Positions 14,388-22,230 of a stretch of 64,000 bases of DNA are shown here, piece by piece (within the stretch, counting starts at the first letter, position 1; each line of letters starts with the position of its first letter). A program made the translations under genes and the position numbers. Source of the DNA: Streptomyces sp. NRRL WC-3618 (GTDB lineage Bacteria; Actinomycetota; Actinomycetes; Streptomycetales; Streptomycetaceae); NCBI RefSeq assembly GCF_001280005.1, contig NZ_LGDW01000155.1, positions 1 through 64,000 on the forward strand. The letters run 5' to 3'. Below the pieces are notes generated by a model, which searched no databases, was not told the DNA's origin, and was given only the letters and a program-made list of their open reading frames with translations.

Positions 14388-15254
14388 TCACAACTCCTTA
14401 CGCAGTGCTGCCAGGATCTCCCTGGTCCGAGCGACCGGCTCCGCCTGAACGGACATCCGGTCCAGTACCTCCAGGTACGTCACAACGTCGGCGGGCTGGT
14501 CGAAGTACTGCGCGCCGGCGAGGCTCTCCGTGTAGACGACGTCGGGCAGTTCGGAGAAACCGAAGCGGAAGTAGTGGAAGGGACCGAAGGCTCCCGGGTG
14601 CGGACCGGCGGCGAAGCGCATGATCTGGATCCGGACCTTCGGGTACTCCAACATCTCACCCATATGATCGATCTGAGCCCGCATCATCTCGGCCCCGCCC
14701 ACGGGCCGACGCAGCACGGTCTCGTCGAGTACGGCCCAGATGGCGGGCGCCTCGGGCTTGTCGAGCAGATCCTGGCGCTTCAGCCGCAGGTCGACCCGGC
14801 GCCGGATGTCCTCGGGACTCGCGTTGGGGAAGCCGATGCGCAGCAGCGCGGCGGCGTAGTCGTCGGTCTGCAACAGGCCGGGGACGTAGTGGGGTTCATA
14901 GAGCCGGATGACGGTGGCTTCGCTCTCCAGGCTCACATAGGCGCTGAACCAGTCCGGCAGCACATCGCGGTACTTGTACCACCAGCCCGGCTGGTTGGCC
15001 TCCCTGGCGAGGCGGAGGAAGTCCTCGATCTCCTTGGCCAGGACCCCGTAGGTGCGCAGTAACTCCTTCACGTAGGGGATGCGGAGGCCGACCTCGGCCT
15101 TCTCCATCCGGCGGACCGTCAACGGCGTGACTTCGATCGCCCGTGCGGCGTCATCGAACGACACACCCGCCTGTTCCCGCAGATGCCTCAGACGTTTTCC
15201 GAGGACCATCCGAAGGACGGTGGGGGCACTTCCGCCTGAGCGGTTCTCGCTCAC
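14388..15254 (-). CDS. XRE-family regulator with DUF5753 domain (WhiJ-like)
   Basis: A 288-residue regulator. Residues 13-70 are an XRE helix-turn-helix (LGKRLRHLREQAGVSFDDAA, ITPLTVRRMEKAE-type turn) and the rest is DUF5753 (ARLYEPHYVPGLLQTDDYA, IWAVLDETVLRRPVGG, FPELPDVVYTES-like end). GTG start with GGAGG 7 bases upstream. Such regulators control development and secondary metabolism in Streptomyces together with a DUF397 partner, encoded here immediately downstream. The upstream region, shared with a divergent regulator gene, holds two inverted repeats that are candidate operators. Confidence 0.93.
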   Translation of the reverse strand: MSENRSGGSAPTVLRMVLGKRLRHLREQAGVSFDDAARAIEVTPLTVRRMEKAEVGLRIPYVKELLRTYGVLAKEIEDFLRLAREANQPGWWYKYRDVLPDWFSAYVSLESEATVIRLYEPHYVPGLLQTDDYAAALLRIGFPNASPEDIRRRVDLRLKRQDLLDKPEAPAIWAVLDETVLRRPVGGAEMMRAQIDHMGEMLEYPKVRIQIMRFAAGPHPGAFGPFHYFRFGFSELPDVVYTESLAGAQYFDQPADVVTYLEVLDRMSVQAEPVARTREILAALRKEL

Positions 15255-15329
15255 CTGGGACCTCCGGGGACCGCCGTCACAGCGGGCAGTGTGTCATGTC
15301 TTCGCTTCCCCCCGACAGGCTTTTGCGCT

Positions 15330-15352
15330 TCGTTCTGAAATTATCAGAACGA
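15330..15352. promoter_or_regulatory. Inverted repeat, candidate operator between divergent regulators
   Basis: Perfect 9-base arms TCGTTCTGA and TCAGAACGA around a 5-base A/T spacer. It stands out as an AT-rich palindrome in a GC-rich background and lies 76 bases upstream of the XRE/DUF5753 gene. It is a likely binding site for that regulator or its divergent neighbour. Confidence 0.55.
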
Positions 15353-15373
15353 CGGTTGCGAGCTGTGTCCGTC

Positions 15374-15397
15374 GGTCACCATAGTGATCGGGTGACC
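15374..15397. promoter_or_regulatory. Second inverted repeat in the same divergent region
   Basis: Arms GGTCACC and GGTGACC (7 bp) with a 10-base spacer, 21 bases from the first palindrome. It may be a second operator half or a separate regulator site. Confidence 0.4.
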
Positions 15398-15508
15398 TCC
15401 CGCGCGTCGCGGGTGGTTTCACCCAATGTCGTCCGTGTGCCAGGAAGTTGACGCTTCGACAGATCAGGGCGCGGACGAAGCCCCACACCAACGTGATGCG
15501 AGAGCTGG

Positions 15509-16963
15509 ATGGCCGCCGTGACGAACGGACAACCGAGAAGCCCCGGCAAGGGCGCGGGTGGAGCCAACAGGGCGCTGGCGACGGCGCTAAAGGACGCGGG
15601 CTGCTCGTACGCCTCACTCGCGCACCGCGTCAACGAACTGGGCCGCCGTCAGGGCGTGGACACCAACTACGACAAGGCGTCGGTCACCCGCTGGCTCCAG
15701 GGCCAGCAGCCTCGGGGCGGCACACCGGAGTTGATCGCCGCCGTCCTGTGCGAACGCCTGGCCCGCCCGCTCTCCCCGGCCGACCTCGGGTTCGTGCCCG
15801 ACCAGCAACGCCCCGTCGTGGGCAGGGCGCTCGTGTACGGCGACGATGTGGCGGAAACCCTGCACACCCTGGCGGAACTCGGCTCCACCGACATCGCCCG
15901 GCGCACCCTCCTCGGCACGGTGCCCTTCGTCGCGGGCGCCCTGACGAGCCCTCAGCGAGAGTGGCTGCTCTGGCTGTTGGAGAACACGAGCCCCACCGAC
16001 GGAGCTGACGAAGCGGGCGGTGCCCATCCCCTGCCGGCCCTCGCGCCCCCTCCCGGCGCCGCCGGTCCCGTGGAGCAGGTCCACGCGATGATCGGCATGT
16101 TCGACGAGATGGACAACCAGTACGGCGGCGGCGGGGTCCGCACCAGCATCGTGCACTACCTGACCACCGAGCTCATCCCCATGCTCCAGCAGCGCGGGGT
16201 CGCCCCGGCCCCGCTGCGCGAGCTGTTCGCCGCCGCGGCCCGCCTCGCGGCGATGGCCGGCTGGAGCTCGTACGACGCGGGGGAGTACGGGCTCGCGCAG
16301 CGCTATATGACCCAGGGGCTGCGGCTGTGTGCCGAAGGACGCGACCGGGTGCTCGGCGGTCAGATCATGGCCGGCCTGTCCCACCTGGCGACCAGCCTGG
16401 GCCGTCCCGACGAGGGCGTGTGTCTGGCCCGGGCCGGCCTCGCCACGGCGAAGGGCGCGGGCAGCCCGCTCGGCCTGATGCGCCTGTACGCCATGACCGC
16501 CCGAGGACACGCGGCACTCGGCCGCGCCCGCGAGACCTCCGAAGCCCTGCGTGCGGCCGAGCGGCAACTGGCCGCGAGCCGGGGAAGCGCCGAGGAGTCC
16601 CCCTGGGTGCGTTTCCTGGACCACCACTACCTGGAGGCGGAATCGGCGCTGTGCTTCCGGGACCTCGGCTGGGCGGCGCAGGCCGAGGACACCGCGGCGC
16701 AGTCCGTACGCGCCCACGCCGACCGCCGCCGGCGTCAGGCGATCAGCCGCTCGGTGCTGGCGACGGCCCATCTGCAGCAGCACCGGCTCGACGAGGCGCT
16801 GAGCACGGCGACGGAGGCACTCGACGCGCTGAGCGGCGTCCACAGCGAACGCTCGATCCAGGCCCTGCGGGACTTCCGCGGCCGGCTCGCCCCGCACCGC
16901 GCGGAGCCGGCTGTCCAGGAGTTCGAACGCAGGTCACGCCCCGTCCTGGGAGCCGTGGCCTAG
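15509..16963 (+). CDS. HTH/TPR transcriptional regulator (NsdA-like)
   Basis: A 484-residue protein. The first 90 residues form a helix-turn-helix-like domain (ALKDAGCSYASLAHRVNEL, DKASVTRWLQGQQPRGG, AVLCERLARPLSPADLGF). The remainder is alpha-helical with tetratricopeptide-like repeats (AGWSSYDAGEYGLAQRYM, ATAHLQQHRLDEALSTATEAL). This layout is shared with the Streptomyces NsdA/TPR regulator group that influences sporulation and antibiotic production. ATG 15509 follows GAGAG; a GTG nine bases later is also possible. It is divergent from the XRE/DUF5753 pair, and a strong hairpin follows the stop. Confidence 0.8.
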   Translation: MAAVTNGQPRSPGKGAGGANRALATALKDAGCSYASLAHRVNELGRRQGVDTNYDKASVTRWLQGQQPRGGTPELIAAVLCERLARPLSPADLGFVPDQQRPVVGRALVYGDDVAETLHTLAELGSTDIARRTLLGTVPFVAGALTSPQREWLLWLLENTSPTDGADEAGGAHPLPALAPPPGAAGPVEQVHAMIGMFDEMDNQYGGGGVRTSIVHYLTTELIPMLQQRGVAPAPLRELFAAAARLAAMAGWSSYDAGEYGLAQRYMTQGLRLCAEGRDRVLGGQIMAGLSHLATSLGRPDEGVCLARAGLATAKGAGSPLGLMRLYAMTARGHAALGRARETSEALRAAERQLAASRGSAEESPWVRFLDHHYLEAESALCFRDLGWAAQAEDTAAQSVRAHADRRRRQAISRSVLATAHLQQHRLDEALSTATEALDALSGVHSERSIQALRDFRGRLAPHRAEPAVQEFERRSRPVLGAVA

Positions 16964-17028
16964 CCGGCAGCCGCGCCACTACGCATATGCAACCGGACAA
17001 CCCCCGCACCCCCTGGCCCGGCAGGCCC

Positions 17029-17059
17029 CCGGTGCTGTTGTCTTCGACAACAGCACCGG
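17029..17059 (+). terminator. Strong hairpin terminator
   Basis: Arms CCGGTGCTGTTGT and ACAACAGCACCGG (13 bp) with the loop CTTCG, 66 bases after the stop of the TPR regulator. It is a very stable hairpin and the clearest terminator in this part of the window. Confidence 0.8.
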
Positions 17060-17078
17060 CGCTCCGGAAGGAACCCCG

Positions 17079-17192
17079 ATGACGACACCCCCCACATCCT
17101 TGCCACCCCCCACATCCTCGACACCCCGGGCACCCACGGCATCCACGGCGTCCCCAACACACTTACACCGCCGCACATGGACTACACGGTGA
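17079..17192 (+). CDS. Possible 37-aa Thr/Pro/Ser-rich small protein with a TTA codon
   Basis: An ATG at 17079 is preceded by GGAAGGAA at suitable spacing and opens a 37-codon frame rich in Thr, Pro and Ser, ending at TGA 17190-17192. It contains one TTA codon (Leu29), read by the bldA tRNA in Streptomyces, which is rare in this GC-rich sequence. It sits just before the HATPase gene. The biased composition could also be chance, and no homologue is known to me. Confidence 0.35.
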   Translation: MTTPPTSLPPPTSSTPRAPTASTASPTHLHRRTWTTR

Positions 17193-17199
17193 GGCTCCC

Positions 17200-17619
17200 T
17201 TGATCTCCCTCAGCAGGCCCAGCCTGTTCCAGGTCGTGGTGCCCGCGCACCCGTCGTGCGCTGCCCGGGTGCGGCGCACGGTCGCCGCGCACCTCACCTT
17301 CTGGCACCTGACCCATCTGCTCGACGACGCCGTCCTCGCGACAGACGAGCTGTTCGCGAACGCCGTCTCACACGCGGGCGCCGGTCCGGGCGACTCGGTC
17401 GCCATCGTGCTCCAGCACACCGAGCACGAGCTGCGCGTCACCGTCTCGGACAACTCCCCCTTGCTGCCCCGGCCGCGCACGTCCGGCTCGGCGGCCGAGT
17501 CGGGGCGCGGACTGGCCATCGTCGCGGCGCTCGCGGACGACTGGGGCACAGCGCCGCCCGAGCCGGGCAGCTTGGGCAAGAAGGTGTGGTTCTCCCTGCT
17601 CGTCGGAGAGAAGACATGA
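17200..17619 (+). CDS. ATP-binding protein, RsbW-like HATPase (anti-sigma kinase family)
   Basis: A 139-residue single-domain HATPase_c_2 protein: N box ATDELFANAVSHAG, G1-like VTVSDNSPLLP, and G2 SGRGLAIVAALADDWG. Such stand-alone domains act as anti-sigma/serine kinases or in conservon and AbaA-type loci. The start appears to be TTG 17200, overlapping the stop of a short frame (ATG 17177 to TGA 17203). No better in-frame ATG or GTG lies upstream. It is followed 25 bases later by a DUF6624 protein gene on the same strand. Confidence 0.85.
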   Translation: MISLSRPSLFQVVVPAHPSCAARVRRTVAAHLTFWHLTHLLDDAVLATDELFANAVSHAGAGPGDSVAIVLQHTEHELRVTVSDNSPLLPRPRTSGSAAESGRGLAIVAALADDWGTAPPEPGSLGKKVWFSLLVGEKT

Positions 17620-17644
17620 AGGGCCTCGGGGTCAGGAGAACGGT

Positions 17645-18235
17645 ATGAGGAGCGCACCACCCACAAAGAGCGCGCGCGGCGCGGCCGCCGAGCCGGGACA
17701 GACCGCCCTGGCCGCCGAACTGGTGCGCCGGGCCGCGGAGGACCAGCGGCTGACCCGGCTGGCCCGGGAGACGCCCACGGCGCTCAACCGGCACTTCGTC
17801 ACCCGGTGCCGCGGTGCCAACGCCGACGCACTGAGAGCGGTGGTGGCCCGGCGCGGCTGGCCGGAGGCCGGTCAGGTCGGCGAGTCCGCCTCGACGGCCG
17901 CCCTGATGATCCTGCTGCACACCGCCGACCTCGGCTTCCAGCTCACCTGCCGCGATCTGATCGCGGAAGCCGTGGCGGACGGCGGCTGCCCGGCCGTGCA
18001 CCACGCCTACATCGCCGACCACTGCGCGGTCGAGCTGGGCCAGCCGCAGTACTACGGCACGCGCATCGACGCCGGCACCCTCTGCCCGTACCCCATCCGC
18101 CAGCCCGAGACGGTCGAGGAACGCCGTCAGGACGTGGGCCTGGATCCGCTGGCGGAACAACTGCCCGCGCTTCGGCATGCCGTGAGCGGAATACCCGACA
18201 AAGGACGTCCGGTATCAGCGACACCCTGGACGTGA
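17645..18235 (+). CDS. DUF6624 domain protein
   Basis: A 196-residue protein resembling the DUF6624 family: a helical first half, then CPAVHHAYIADHCAVELGQPQYYGTR with the Q-x-Y-G-T core, and RRQDVGLDPLAEQLPALR. The function is unknown. ATG 17645 is preceded by TCAGGAGAACGG. It follows the HATPase gene closely and is probably on the same transcript. Many family members are lone cytosolic proteins, so no role is assigned. Confidence 0.75.
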   Translation: MRSAPPTKSARGAAAEPGQTALAAELVRRAAEDQRLTRLARETPTALNRHFVTRCRGANADALRAVVARRGWPEAGQVGESASTAALMILLHTADLGFQLTCRDLIAEAVADGGCPAVHHAYIADHCAVELGQPQYYGTRIDAGTLCPYPIRQPETVEERRQDVGLDPLAEQLPALRHAVSGIPDKGRPVSATPWT

Positions 18236-18292
18236 CGCCGGTCGCCGACCGGGTCGGTCGCGCTCGCGCGCACGTACGGAGGAGACACAGCC

Positions 18293-19258
18293 ATGCCGAG
18301 GACGACGGAGAGCCCCCTGGACGGGCAGCGGGACGAAGGGGCTCGGGCCGGGCAACTGACAGGCAGGGTCGCCCTGGTAGCCGGGGCGACCCGTGGCGCC
18401 GGACGCGGCATCGCCGTGGAACTCGGGGCCGCCGGAGCCACCGTCTACGTGACCGGCCGCAGCACCCGGCAGCGGCGCTCCGAGTACGACCGGCCGGAGA
18501 CCATCGAGGACACCGCCGACCTGGTCACCGAGGCCGGCGGCCACGGCATCGCCGTACCCACCGACCACCTCGAGCCGGAGCGGGTCCGGGCGCTGGTGGA
18601 CCGCGTCGCCCAGGAGCAGGGCCGGCTCGACGTCCTGGTCAACGACGTCTGGGGCGGCGAGAACCTCTTCGCGTGGGAGAGCCCCGTGTGGGAGCACGAC
18701 CTCGACAAGGGGCTGCGGCTGCTGCGCCTGGCCGTGGAGACCCACGCGATCACCAGTCACTTCGCGCTGCCCCTGCTGCTCCGCAACCCCGGTGGCCTGG
18801 TCGTCGAGATGACCGACGGCACCGCCGACTACAACCGCGCCAACTACCGGAGTTCCTTCTTCTACGACCTCGCCAAGTCGTCCGTCCTGCGCATGGGCTT
18901 CGCCCTCGCCCATGAACTCGGCCCGCGCGGCGCCACCGCCGTGGCCCTGACCCCGGGCTGGCTGCGCTCCGAGATGATGCTGGAGCACTACGGCGTCCGC
19001 GAGGAGAACTGGCGGGACGCCCTGGAGACCGTTCCGCACTTCGCCATCTCGGAGACCCCGCGCTTCGTCGGCCGCGCCGTGACGGCCTTGGCGGCCGACC
19101 CCGATGTGGCCCGCTGGAACGGCGAGTCCCTCTCCAGTGGCGGACTCGCACAGGTCTACGGCTTCACCGACCTCGACGGCAGCCGTCCGGACGCCTGGCG
19201 CTACCTGGTCGAGGTCCAGGACGCGGGGAAGCCCGCGGACGCGAGCGGATACCGGTAG
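18293..19258 (+). CDS. Short-chain dehydrogenase/reductase (SDR)
   Basis: A 321-residue classical-type SDR: cofactor motif LVAGATRGAGRGIAVEL, NDVWGGENLF in place of NAG, and catalytic YDLAKSSVLRM (Y-x3-K). The VTGRSTR region after beta-2 suggests NADP(H) preference. It is longer than most SDRs because of an N-terminal lead of about 25 residues and a C-terminal extension. ATG 18293 has GGAGGAGA upstream. It is convergent with a membrane-anchored hypothetical gene. The substrate is unknown. Confidence 0.92.
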   Translation: MPRTTESPLDGQRDEGARAGQLTGRVALVAGATRGAGRGIAVELGAAGATVYVTGRSTRQRRSEYDRPETIEDTADLVTEAGGHGIAVPTDHLEPERVRALVDRVAQEQGRLDVLVNDVWGGENLFAWESPVWEHDLDKGLRLLRLAVETHAITSHFALPLLLRNPGGLVVEMTDGTADYNRANYRSSFFYDLAKSSVLRMGFALAHELGPRGATAVALTPGWLRSEMMLEHYGVREENWRDALETVPHFAISETPRFVGRAVTALAADPDVARWNGESLSSGGLAQVYGFTDLDGSRPDAWRYLVEVQDAGKPADASGYR

Positions 19259-19272
19259 GAGGGAGGAGTAGG

Positions 19273-19860
19273 TCAGCCGCCGCCGGTCCTGCCTCCGGAG
19301 TCCCCGGTGCTTCCGGTGCTTCCGGTGCCCCCGGGAACCGGCAGCACCGGCCAGCGGGCCGAGTGACCCGGCGGCAGCGCCAGGTCGTTGCGTACGGCCG
19401 TGTAGTAGCCCTCACGTCCGGCCCGCTGGCGTTCCAGCAGTGCCTGCCAGGCCCCCGGATTCTCGGTCCGCTCCCGCAGGAACGCCTCCATCTCCAGCAG
19501 CGTGACCACCCACTCCCGGGCCTTCGCCACCACCTCGGGGTCGCCCAGCATCAACAGGGCTTCCCCGTAGGGGTCCCGGGCGCCGGTGGCCTCCTCGATC
19601 AGCGGCGCGGCCTCCTCGGGCGTCAGCGGATGCGGATGCGGGTCGTTCCCGAGGCTCGCCGCGACCCGGTAGGTCAGGGTGACCGACTTCTTGAGCGCCC
19701 GCGCGTAGTCCGTGTACACCGACAGCCGCCGCTCCTCCCAACGCGCCTCCCGCTCGCGGAGGAAGCGGACCCGTTCCCCTCGGACGACGGCCCAGTAGGA
19801 ACCGAGGGCGCCGATGACGACACCTATGAGAGCGGGAAGTTGCTGAATGAACGCGGACAT
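19273..19860 (-). CDS. Hypothetical membrane-anchored coiled-coil protein
   Basis: A 195-residue protein with one N-terminal membrane helix (about 5-25, LIGVVIGALGSYWAVVRG), a charged coiled-coil-like segment (REREARWEERRLSVYTDYARAL), and a Gly/Ser/Thr-rich C-terminal tail. Proteins of this layout are common and unassigned in Streptomyces. I do not recognise a catalytic motif. It is convergent with the SDR gene and divergent from the L,D-transpeptidase gene. Confidence 0.8.
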   Translation of the reverse strand: MSAFIQQLPALIGVVIGALGSYWAVVRGERVRFLREREARWEERRLSVYTDYARALKKSVTLTYRVAASLGNDPHPHPLTPEEAAPLIEEATGARDPYGEALLMLGDPEVVAKAREWVVTLLEMEAFLRERTENPGAWQALLERQRAGREGYYTAVRNDLALPPGHSARWPVLPVPGGTGSTGSTGDSGGRTGGG

Positions 19861-20079
19861 GTCCGAACGGTATCTGGGCAGTTGATCTCCGGGACAGTAC
19901 GGTCGGCCCGTGACACCGACACGGCGCCTCCAGCGGCCGACGAGATGGGCGGGTCACGAATGTCACTGTTTCGTCCCACCTCGGGCCGCTCTACAACCGA
20001 TCAGCCGACACGCAGGTCATTGCAGGCAGAGAAAGTTGTTGCCGGTCCGCGCACATCACACAGGAGAGAGGTTCCCACC

Positions 20080-20775
20080 ATGGGGGACATACGCAGACGA
20101 GGCGTGGTGGCGCTCGGCGTCACGGGGCTCGTGGCCCCGCTGACGCTCGTGCTCGGCACGGCCCCGGCGCAGGCCGCGAGCTGCACGACGCAGTCGGGTC
20201 CGTACCAGAAGAAGGTGGAGAAGTTCCTCGGCCGGCCCGTCGACGGCGTGCAGTCGAGCGCTGACTGCAAGGCCATCCGGGCCTTCCAGACCAAGCACGG
20301 CATCACCCCCAACCAGGGCTACGCGGGTTCCGTGACCTGGGGTGTGATGGACCTGATGCTGAAGCAGAGGGCCGTCGGCAACAGGCCCAACAAGGAAGGC
20401 AAGTGCCCGACGAACAAGGGCCGTATCGCCTGCGTCAACCTCACGCTCCAGCTGAGCTGGATCCAGGACGGCAGCCGTCTCGTCTACGGCCCGGTACCGG
20501 TACGCACCGGCCGCGACGGCTACGAGACCCGCACCGGCCTCAAGAAGATCTACTGGCGGGACCTCCACCACGTCTCGGACATCTACAACGTGCCGATGCC
20601 CTACAGCCAGTTCTTCGACGGCGGGCAGGCCTTCCACTCGGTGGGCCTCAGCATGTGGAACCCGCCGGGTTCGCACGGCTGCACCAACATGACGAAGAAG
20701 GACGCCAAGAAGTACTGGTCGCTGCTGAGGAACGGCGACGACGTCTTCATCTACGGCCGCAAGCCGGGCACCTGA
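20080..20775 (+). CDS. Secreted L,D-transpeptidase (YkuD) with peptidoglycan-binding domain
   Basis: A 231-residue exported protein: signal peptide ending AQA-AS (about residue 31), a PG_binding_1-like segment (VEKFLGRPVDGVQSS, AIRAFQTKHGITPNQGYAG), then a YkuD domain with FHSVGLSMW and the catalytic SHGCTNM cysteine. It should form 3-3 peptidoglycan cross-links or attach proteins. Extra cysteines (CTTQ, DCKAI, KCPTN, IACVN) suggest disulfides. ATG 20080 has GGAGAGAGG upstream; longer frames upstream are not supported. Confidence 0.92.
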   Translation: MGDIRRRGVVALGVTGLVAPLTLVLGTAPAQAASCTTQSGPYQKKVEKFLGRPVDGVQSSADCKAIRAFQTKHGITPNQGYAGSVTWGVMDLMLKQRAVGNRPNKEGKCPTNKGRIACVNLTLQLSWIQDGSRLVYGPVPVRTGRDGYETRTGLKKIYWRDLHHVSDIYNVPMPYSQFFDGGQAFHSVGLSMWNPPGSHGCTNMTKKDAKKYWSLLRNGDDVFIYGRKPGT

Positions 20776-20810
20776 GGCACCCGGCCGTCCCTCGCTCCGG
20801 GCCGCAGGCC

Positions 20811-22013
20811 TCAGGCCTCGGGCGCGTCCCCGAAGTCCTCGATCGTCAGCCGCACCCCACCCTGCCGCGCCGAGTCGTGCGCCACGACGCCCGGCAGGGT
20901 GTAGCGCGCGGCCACCCATGCGTTCACCGACGGCAGGGTGCGGGTGTTGACCGCGGTCACGAAGTCGTCCACCAGGAAGTGGTGGCTGCCCTCGTGGCCG
21001 TTGTGCAGTTCGTCGAACTCCCTCGGCAGGCGCGAGCGGTCGTGCACCGGAGCCGAGCCGGACGTGAACGCGGCCCGCAGGTCCGGCGCGATGTGCTGAA
21101 GTGACGGATCGTCAGGAGACATGGTGGGCTTGGGCTCCAGCAGCTCGCTGATGTCCGTGACCCCCTTCTTGTCCTGCCACAGGGCGACCGTGGCGAGCTG
21201 CTCCATGCTCGCGTCCGTACCGAAGAACCGGAACCGCGACTCCCGGATCTGCGAGGGGTAGCCGACGCGCCGGAACTCGTTCGTACGGAACGAACCGCCA
21301 CCCGCGACCTCGAACAGCGCGCTCGCGTTGGAGTAGTCGTTGTCGAACTGGCTGACCTCCTTGTCGAACACGCCGTCGCCGCGCTCGTCCCGTACCCCGA
21401 TCGCCGACACGCTCACGGCGTGTGTCTGCCAGGCGCCGAGCACCCCGCCCACCGAGTGCGTCGGGTACAGGAGCGGGGGATAGCTGGCGGTCGCCTTCCA
21501 GTTCTCGCCGCCGCTGTACCGGTAGGCCTCGTAGAACCCGAGGTCCATGTCGTGGACGTAGTCGCCCTCGGCGTAGAAGAGCCTGCCGAAGGCGCCCTCG
21601 GTGATCTGGTTGCGGGCGTGGACGGTCGCCGGGTTGTAGTGACTCGTCTCTCCCATCATGTAGGTGAGCCCGGTGGCCCGTACGGCGTCGATGATCGCGC
21701 CGATCTCCTCGGCGGTGACCGCCATCGGCACCGCCGAGTACACGTGCTTGCCCGCGCCGAGTCCCTGGAGGACCAGGGGGCCGTGCGTCCAGCGCTGGGT
21801 GAAGATCGCGACCGCGTCGACCGCCGGTGACTCCAGCATCGCCTCGTACGAGGGGAACGTGCCCGACAGCCCTTCCGCCGCGGCCTGTTGCTGCGCGCGC
21901 TCCGGCAGGAGGTCGGTCACGTACACCTCGCCGACGCCCGGGTGGGCGCGGAAGAGCCTGGCGAACTGGCCGGAGAACTGCCCGGCGCCCACGATGCCGA
22001 GGGAGAACGTCAT
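20811..22013 (-). CDS. Gfo/Idh/MocA-family oxidoreductase
   Basis: A 400-residue dehydrogenase with the N-terminal Rossmann motif LGIVGAGQFSGQFARLF and the family Lys in GLGAGKHVYSAVPM, which replaces the usual E-K-P. The C-terminal half is the GFO_IDH_MocA alpha/beta domain with an SHYNP segment. It probably oxidises a sugar, cyclitol or sugar acid with NAD(P). ATG 22013 is preferred; in-frame upstream starts would run through the operator-like palindrome. It is divergent from a ROK regulator, a typical enzyme/regulator pair for sugar metabolism. Confidence 0.9.
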   Translation of the reverse strand: MTFSLGIVGAGQFSGQFARLFRAHPGVGEVYVTDLLPERAQQQAAAEGLSGTFPSYEAMLESPAVDAVAIFTQRWTHGPLVLQGLGAGKHVYSAVPMAVTAEEIGAIIDAVRATGLTYMMGETSHYNPATVHARNQITEGAFGRLFYAEGDYVHDMDLGFYEAYRYSGGENWKATASYPPLLYPTHSVGGVLGAWQTHAVSVSAIGVRDERGDGVFDKEVSQFDNDYSNASALFEVAGGGSFRTNEFRRVGYPSQIRESRFRFFGTDASMEQLATVALWQDKKGVTDISELLEPKPTMSPDDPSLQHIAPDLRAAFTSGSAPVHDRSRLPREFDELHNGHEGSHHFLVDDFVTAVNTRTLPSVNAWVAARYTLPGVVAHDSARQGGVRLTIEDFGDAPEA

Positions 22014-22039
22014 GGTGTGCGTGCCCTTCTGGCGTTGTT

Positions 22040-22061
22040 CGACCAGTGGTCTCACTGGTCG
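22040..22061. promoter_or_regulatory. Palindromic operator between Gfo/Idh and ROK genes
   Basis: Perfect 9-base arms CGACCAGTG and CACTGGTCG with a 4-base spacer, 27 bases upstream of the Gfo/Idh ATG. The divergent ROK regulator is the natural candidate to bind here. Confidence 0.55.
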
Positions 22062-22230
22062 AGGAACAGGTTGAGCTCGGGGGTGACCGGGAAGGCGATC
22101 CCCGTATTTACTTTTGCGGTGGAAGAATTCACCCGTCAAGGTGTGGGTCAGTGGCATTTCGGGCGGGCGGTCCCGTCGTATGGTGGTGCTGTTAGTTCCA
22201 TCACGAAAGAAAAGGTGGGGTTTAATCGCC

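Noticed and set aside
22040..22061. A DasR (dre) site upstream of the Gfo/Idh gene
   Set aside because: AGTGGTCT matches one half of the dre consensus, but the other half is in the wrong register; the stronger pattern is the 9-4-9 palindrome.
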